Source: Dermatemys mawii (Eukaryota; Chordata; Testudines; Dermatemydidae). From it: a stretch of 64,000 nt of DNA. Positions 59,318-64,000 of the stretch are shown here, piece after piece. Location: the NCBI GenBank assembly GCA_007922305.1, contig ML677374.1, forward strand, positions 7,487,619 to 7,551,618, read 5' to 3'. A program made the position numbers and the translations under genes. A model generated the notes under the pieces. It ran no database searches, was not told the origin of the DNA, and saw only the letters and a program-made list of their open reading frames with translations. Within the stretch, counting starts at the first letter, position 1; each line of letters starts with the position of its first letter.

Positions 59318-59810
59318 TCAGTTTTAAAAAAGAACTCTGTCTATGGGATAAAGCTCAGCTCTAGATGGTTCTGCTGATTAAAAAGACAAGTCAAAAACCT
59401 TTGCCCTGGGTTTCACTAAAGAGGATTGCATCATCTGAAATGCTATCATACTTAAATTAAGCTCAGTCTGGACTAGTTTGCTGCGCCACAATGACAGGAA
59501 GTTGGCACCCAGGCCCAGAAGGCACAAGGAATTTTCCTCCCAAAGCTTTGCTGGGTGCCAACAAGGCACCAGGAATTTTACCCCCAAAAGCTCTGTATTT
59601 AGAATTGTGGCAGTAAATAGAGATTTTTAAATGTAGCAGCTTGTAATTAGAGCATGAGTTTTAGTTACTGTGAGAATCCCCCAACCCTGGTTGCTGCTAA
59701 TTATAAACGGAACAATAGAAATAAGAAGTAAAATTGATAAGAGGCAGGCAAAGTCTCTACTTTTATAGTTTACTAAAACAACAATCCCTAACTCTTACAT
59801 AATTTTCATC
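59318..59810. other. No gene seen
   Basis: Unique-looking. 'ggcaccaggaattttaccc' near 59566 partly repeats 'ggcacaaggaattttcctc' near 59520, a small local duplication. Confidence 0.5.
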
Positions 59811-59996
59811 AGTAGATCTCCAAGTGCTTTACAAAGGTGGTCAGTATCATTATCCCTATTTTACTGATGGAGAAACTGAGGCACAGAGAAATGAAGGGAC
59901 TTGCCTAAGGTCACCCTCCAGGACAGTGTCAGACCTAACAGAACACAGCTCTCCTGAATCTCAGCCTAGTGCTCTATTCATTATGAAACACTGCCT
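59811..59996 (-). repeat. MIR SINE, antisense, well kept
   Basis: 'caagtgctttacaaaggtgg' is the antisense L2-like tail. 'ccctattttactgatggag', 'aaactgaggcacagagaaat' and 'gacttgcctaaggtcac' form the core, and 'gtgctctattcattatg' the head. Confidence 0.88.
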
Positions 59997-60449
59997 CCAC
60001 CATTCCTTTCTTCCCTTTAGAATCAAAGAATGATAGAATATCAGGGTTAGAAGTGACCTCAGGAGGTCATCTAGTCCAACCCCCTGCTCAAGGCAGGACC
60101 AATCCCCAACTAAATCATCCCAGCCAGGGCTTTGTCAAGCCTGACCTTAAAAACCTCTAAGGAAGGTGATTCCACCACCCCCCTAGGGAGCCCATTCCAG
60201 TGCTTCACCTCCCTCCTAGTGAAGTAGTTTTTCCTAATATCCAATCTAAATCTCCCTCACTGCAGCTTGAGACCATTACGCCTTGTTCTGTCATCTGGTA
60301 CCACTGAGAACAGCCTAGATCCATCCTCTTTGGAACCCCCTTTCAGGTAGTTGAAAGCAGCTATCAAATGCCCCCTCATTCTTCTCTTCTATGAACTAAA
60401 CAATCCCAGTTCCCTCAGCCTCTCCTCATAAGTCATGTGCTCCAGCCAC

Positions 60450-60995
60450 CTAATCATTTTTGTTGCCCTCCTCTGGACTCTTTCCAGTTTTTCCACCTTT
60501 CTTGTAGCGTGGGGCCCAAAACTGGACATAGTACTCCAGATGAGGCCTCACCAATGTTGAATAGAAGGGAATGATCACGTCCCTCAATCTGCTGGAAATG
60601 CCCCTACTTATATAGCCCAAAATGCAGTTAGCCTTCTTGGCAACAAGGGCACACTGTTGACTCATGTCCAGCTTCTCATCCACTGTAACCTCTAAGTCCT
60701 TTTCTGCAGAACTGCTACCTAGCCATTCGGTCCCTGGTCTGTAGCAGTGCATGGGAGTCTTCCGTTCTAACTGCAGGACTCTGCACTTGTCCTTGCTGAA
60801 CCTCATCAGATTTCTTTGGGCCCAATCCTCTAATTTGTCTAGGTCCCTCTGTATCCCATCCCTGTCCTCCAGCATATCTACCACTCCTCCCATCTTAGTG
60901 TCATCTGCAAACTTGGTGAGAGTGCAGTCCACGCCATCCTCCAGATCACTGATAAAGATATTGAACAAAACTGACCCCAGGACTGACCCTGTCAT
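60450..60995 (-). pseudogene. CR1 reverse transcriptase, C-terminal part, broken
   Basis: Reverse transcriptase copies LINE RNA at a nicked target. This 181-codon block starts just before the SVLG segment that precedes the active site and contains the Phe-Ala-Asp-Asp catalytic box at residues 29-32 (codons near 60911-60900), with both aspartates kept. Further on are the 'MSQQCALVAKKAN' thumb-region and 'LVRPHLEY' segments typical of CR1. The frame is lost near residues 165-170 (about 60500), where an indel puts the tail in the wrong frame. Upstream, in the same frame, are two stops (TAA at 61016-61014, TGA at 61046-61044). Confidence 0.9.
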
Positions 60996-61102
60996 TCCAT
61001 TTGATACTAGCTGTTAATTAGACATAGAGCCATTGATCATTACTCATTGAGCCCGATGATCCAGCCAGCTTTCTATCCATCTTATAGTCCATTCATCCAA
61101 CC

Positions 61103-61606
61103 CTACTTCTTTAACTTGCTGGCAAGAATACTGTGGGAGACCATATCAAAAGCTTTGCTAAAGTCAAGGAATAACACGTCCACTGCTTTCCCCTGATCTA
61201 CAGAGCCAGTTATCTCGTCATACAAGGCAATTAGGTTAGTCAAGCATGACTTGCCCTTGGTGAATCCATGCTGACTATTCCTGATCCCCCTCCTCTCCTT
61301 TAAGTGCTTCACAGTTGATTCCTTGAGGACCTGCTCCATGATTTTCCAAAGGACTGAGGTGAGGCTGACTGGCCTGTAGTCCCCCGGATCTTTCTTTTTC
61401 TCTTTTTTAAAGATGGGCACTACATTAGCTTTTTTCCAGTCATCCGGAACTTCCCCCGATTGCCATGAGTTTTCAAAGATAATTGCCAATAGCTCTGCAA
61501 TCACATCCGCCAACTCCTTTAGCACCCTCGGATGCAGCGTATCCAGACCCATGGACTTGTGTTCATCCAGCTTTTCTAAATAATCCTGAACCACTTCTTT
61601 CTCCAC
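61103..61606 (-). pseudogene. CR1 reverse transcriptase, N-terminal part, broken
   Basis: This 167-codon block contains, in order, 'WKKANVVPIFKK', 'DYRPVSLTS', 'QHGFTKGKSCLTNL' and the first catalytic box 'LFLDFSKAFD' near residues 145-154, with its aspartates present. It ends at a stop at about 61102, where a one-base indel shifts the frame. The rest of the enzyme continues in another frame to 60450-60995. The frameshift and nonsense codons mean no full enzyme can be made. Confidence 0.9.
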
Positions 61607-61681
61607 AGAGGGCTGGTCACCACCACCCCATACTATGCTGAGCAGTGCAGCAGTCTGGGAGCTGATCTTGTCTGTGAAGAC

Positions 61682-61760
61682 AGACGCATATTTTTATATG
61701 CTTATTTTATATATTATATATATATATATATATATATTAAGCATATAAAAATATGCGTCT
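61682..61760. repeat. Perfect 23-bp inverted repeat around an AT tract
   Basis: The arm at 61682-61704 (starting 'agacgcatatttttatatg') is the exact reverse complement of 61738-61760 (ending 'aaaatatgcgtct'). The 33-bp loop is almost pure AT, mostly TA repeat. A (CT) run follows to about 61774. It could extrude as a cruciform or hairpin. The left arm begins within the last bases of the CR1. Confidence 0.97.
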
Positions 61761-61774
61761 CTCTCTCTCTCTCT

Positions 61775-62617
61775 ACACCATTGCCGTGCAATCCCTGTGT
61801 AGAACAGACACAGGTAAGTAGATCTGATTAGGAGACATCCTGAGCAAAAGTAACAGGATAGAGTTTAAAGACTTTCCCACTGCCCTTTAGTAAATACCTG
61901 CTGAGTAAGTTGAAGATAAGACAAGTATTACATTACTATGTTTCCTGATGCATGAAGGGCTTTTTTATTGCACAGGGTTTAAAAAAATATGAACAATTGC
62001 CAAAGTCAGCTTCAGAAAAAGGCTCAGCTGCAAAACAAAACAGGGTAGTTTATTAGCAAGAAAAACTCATCTAAGTTTCCCCTGCTGTAATGAAAAGAAG
62101 TTTCATTTTATTTCCTGCTAGATCCTTTTTTTGTTCCTTTCATATACTGACTTGCATATTAAGTGATATTTTTCAGAGCCATTTTTCTAGCCAGATAAGA
62201 CATCAACTGTGGTTTATATCTATGGATTTAGTTTGCTTATTTACTTATGGAAAAAATTCATAATCCAGACTTTTTTAAAAAACTATTTTTTAAATATAGG
62301 AGTTACGAATTACCAGGCTCCTTTAAGGTGCTGGAATGATAGCTCTGGAGTCTGAACTCCTCTCGTTAGCCACAGAGCAAGCATGGCATAGAATGGCAGG
62401 GCAAGTTTCCCCAGACTGCTCTGCCATGGTTCTTCAAAGCTAAGCATCCATAGCTCAGTTCTGTGTTTGGCCTTGCTCAGGCTGCTACCAAAGTGTAAAT
62501 TCATGCCAACCGTAGTGGTGTTTTATTTTGAGAACTGAATTGAGACTAAACTCATTACACTTATTGATGCCTTGCACTGTGATAGTGCTTGAGGCCTCAG
62601 CTGAGAACTGGACCCCA
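61775..62617. other. No gene seen
   Basis: AT-rich unique-looking sequence. Confidence 0.5.
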
Positions 62618-62818
62618 TTGTTCACTGTATATACACATAGCGAGAGACAGGTCTGCCTCCAGAGAGCTTACAATCTAAATAGACAAGAGAGAGATAGCTA
62701 AAGTGATCTGCCCAAGGCCACACAGCAGTTAAGTAGCAGAGCTGGGAATAGAACAGGTCTCCTGACTTCCAGCCCAGTTTATTGTGCAACAGACCATACT
62801 GTCTCCTCCAGGCATAAG
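62618..62818 (-). repeat. tRNA-derived SINE, antisense, well kept
   Basis: 'agagagcttacaatctaaat', 'gtgatctgcccaaggccac', 'agagctgggaatagaaca' (antisense B box) and 'gcaacagaccatactgtctc' (antisense A box) are in order. Same family as 11028-11285, reversed. Confidence 0.85.
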
Positions 62819-64000
62819 CTAGCAAAGAGTCATCAGATGTTAACGCTTCGCCACTGCCAAACTGGGTTTAATAACGACTACACAAGGATTCTGCTAATGG
62901 TCAAAAGGAGTGCTTGGCACATGAAGGGTCCGAAAAAAAACACAAAAGCCAAGAAACACAGTGAAGGCTTCTATCTGCTGGTGACATCACCTATTTGCAG
63001 GATAGGGAGAGATGCTGAAATAATGAGGCTCAACAGATTTTCAAGACTGCCTAAGTGACTTAGCACAAGCACTGTTTGACTTAATGGGCCTTGTGCTCCT
63101 AAATCACAAGACACTTGTGAAAATTCAACCCTCAACTGAGGATCAAGAGTTCTGAGTAAGGTAAATGCAAGAACTTTGTAGGTGTAGGTCAGATCTTAAA
63201 AGATTTTCTGACAATTTAAACAAGTAAATTAAAGAAAGAACCAAGCGACCATTTGTAGTAAATACTCCTGTAATCTGTACAACTCCGAGAACAACAATAT
63301 TAATGACCACTAATTGTGACTATTAATACCAGTAAACAAACAATGAATAATATATTACACCTGCACTGTGCCTTTCATCTCATCAATTTACAAAATGAGA
63401 ATTGCCGGGAATGCTATGCTGTTTTGATCACTCAATCTTTCAGATTTGGATTTTGTATTATTTTTTAAATATAAGGTCATTGCAAACAGCCACGTTTAAT
63501 TTCGGCACTAAAATCTGTGATGTGCAATATTTTTGACTGCTTGAATAGGTTTTTAATAACTACCTTGATTTTACTATCCTCAACTCCACCCTTTATTCCC
63601 TGATTTCTGAGTATGCTATAATAAATTCTAGGCAAGGAAATTTGCCAAGATAAATATAAGAAAGCACTTAATGAAAGCACTGGATGAAGCATGCTACACA
63701 TCCTCCAGCACCTATACATAATGGGGTGCCCCTTTTACTACTTTCCTAATGGTAATGTGCCCTGTTGTGCCCAGGTGTCATATTGTTTTGAGACAGCTTT
63801 AATGACCATAAACTGCACTTATTGGTGGGTAAATTGAGTTTTTACACATGTCAACAATGGAAGCGCTCATCATTTTGACAGATACTTAGCTATTCATTTG
63901 AAAACAAGAAAGGCAACAAGCTTCAGCCGTATTTTTTAATTACCCTTGGATAGCGATGGGATTACACAGGCGTAATCATGACATTTAGATTTAGTTTTTT
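62819..64000. other. No gene seen; possible worn SINE tails near 63360 and 63705
   Basis: Short blocks 'tgcctttcatctcatcaat' (63369) and 'ccagcacctatacataatgg' (63705) hint at old SINE ends. Frames at 62837-63058 and 63477-63719 show no domain. Confidence 0.45.

Larger units (their letters stand above)
60020..61688 (-). mobile_element. CR1 LINE, 5'-truncated, about 1.67 kb
   Basis: A minus-strand CR1 retrotransposon, the best-preserved mobile element here. Its 3' terminus (plus-strand left edge) is the typical 'agaatcaaagaatgatag' repeat. Going 5' it carries the 3' untranslated part, then ORF2 reverse-transcriptase sequence (see 60450-60995 and 61103-61606), then about 80 bp of upstream ORF2. 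The endonuclease domain and ORF1 are absent, as usual for 5'-truncated copies. It cannot move by itself. Preservation suggests a younger insertion than the fragments at 9975 and 39716. Confidence 0.93.

Overview
This window looks like intergenic or intronic nuclear DNA of a sauropsid, most likely a turtle. The evidence is the repeat content: CR1 LINEs (one copy still carries recognisable reverse-transcriptase blocks on the minus strand near 60.4-61.6 kb), many MIR/CORE-type tRNA-derived SINEs, and a dense set of short non-autonomous DNA transposons of hAT and Tc1/mariner type. The taxon call is family-level inference from remembered repeat families, not a database match. Base composition is AT-rich with long A/T tracts and no operon-like gene packing, so this is not bacterial, archaeal or phage DNA.

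Layout: 0-16 kb is mostly unique AT-rich sequence with scattered SINEs (180-592, 8.5-8.8, 11.0-11.3, 12.3-12.5, 13.0-13.2, 14.8-15.8 kb), two hAT-like MITEs (5.4 and 6.7 kb) and a decayed CR1 endonuclease fragment (about 10.0-10.4 kb). 15.8-23 kb is the most repeat-poor part. 23-32 kb holds a promoter-like or LTR-like block (23.05-23.25 kb), a MIR, a three-copy in-frame minisatellite (26.2-26.4 kb), a strong G-quadruplex motif (27.94 kb), an unclassified minus-strand repeat-like unit with a 37-bp tandem duplication (29.7-30.1 kb) and a MITE. 32-48 kb has palindromic MITE fragments, SINEs, a CR1 3' end (39.7 kb) and an inverted pair of hAT elements (40.53 and 44.19 kb), one with an exact 8-bp target duplication. 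48-60 kb has a GC-rich 850-bp transposon-like element (49.0-49.9 kb), a mariner-like MITE (53.1 kb), further MITEs and a tRNA-derived SINE piece. 60.0-61.7 kb is a 5'-truncated CR1 whose 5' edge coincides with a perfect 23-bp inverted repeat around an AT tract.

I found no host protein-coding exon, rRNA, functional tRNA, CRISPR array or bacterial-style operon that I can support. Open frames up to about 170 codons exist, but they are either inside repeats or show no recognisable domain, composition or splice context. The only protein-coding remnants I recognise are from CR1. No convincing new multi-gene system is present. The observations most worth checking are structural: the palindrome at the CR1 5' junction, the unclassified unit at 29.7-30.1 kb, the LTR-like block at 23.1 kb, the in-frame minisatellite, the G-quadruplex and the hAT pair.
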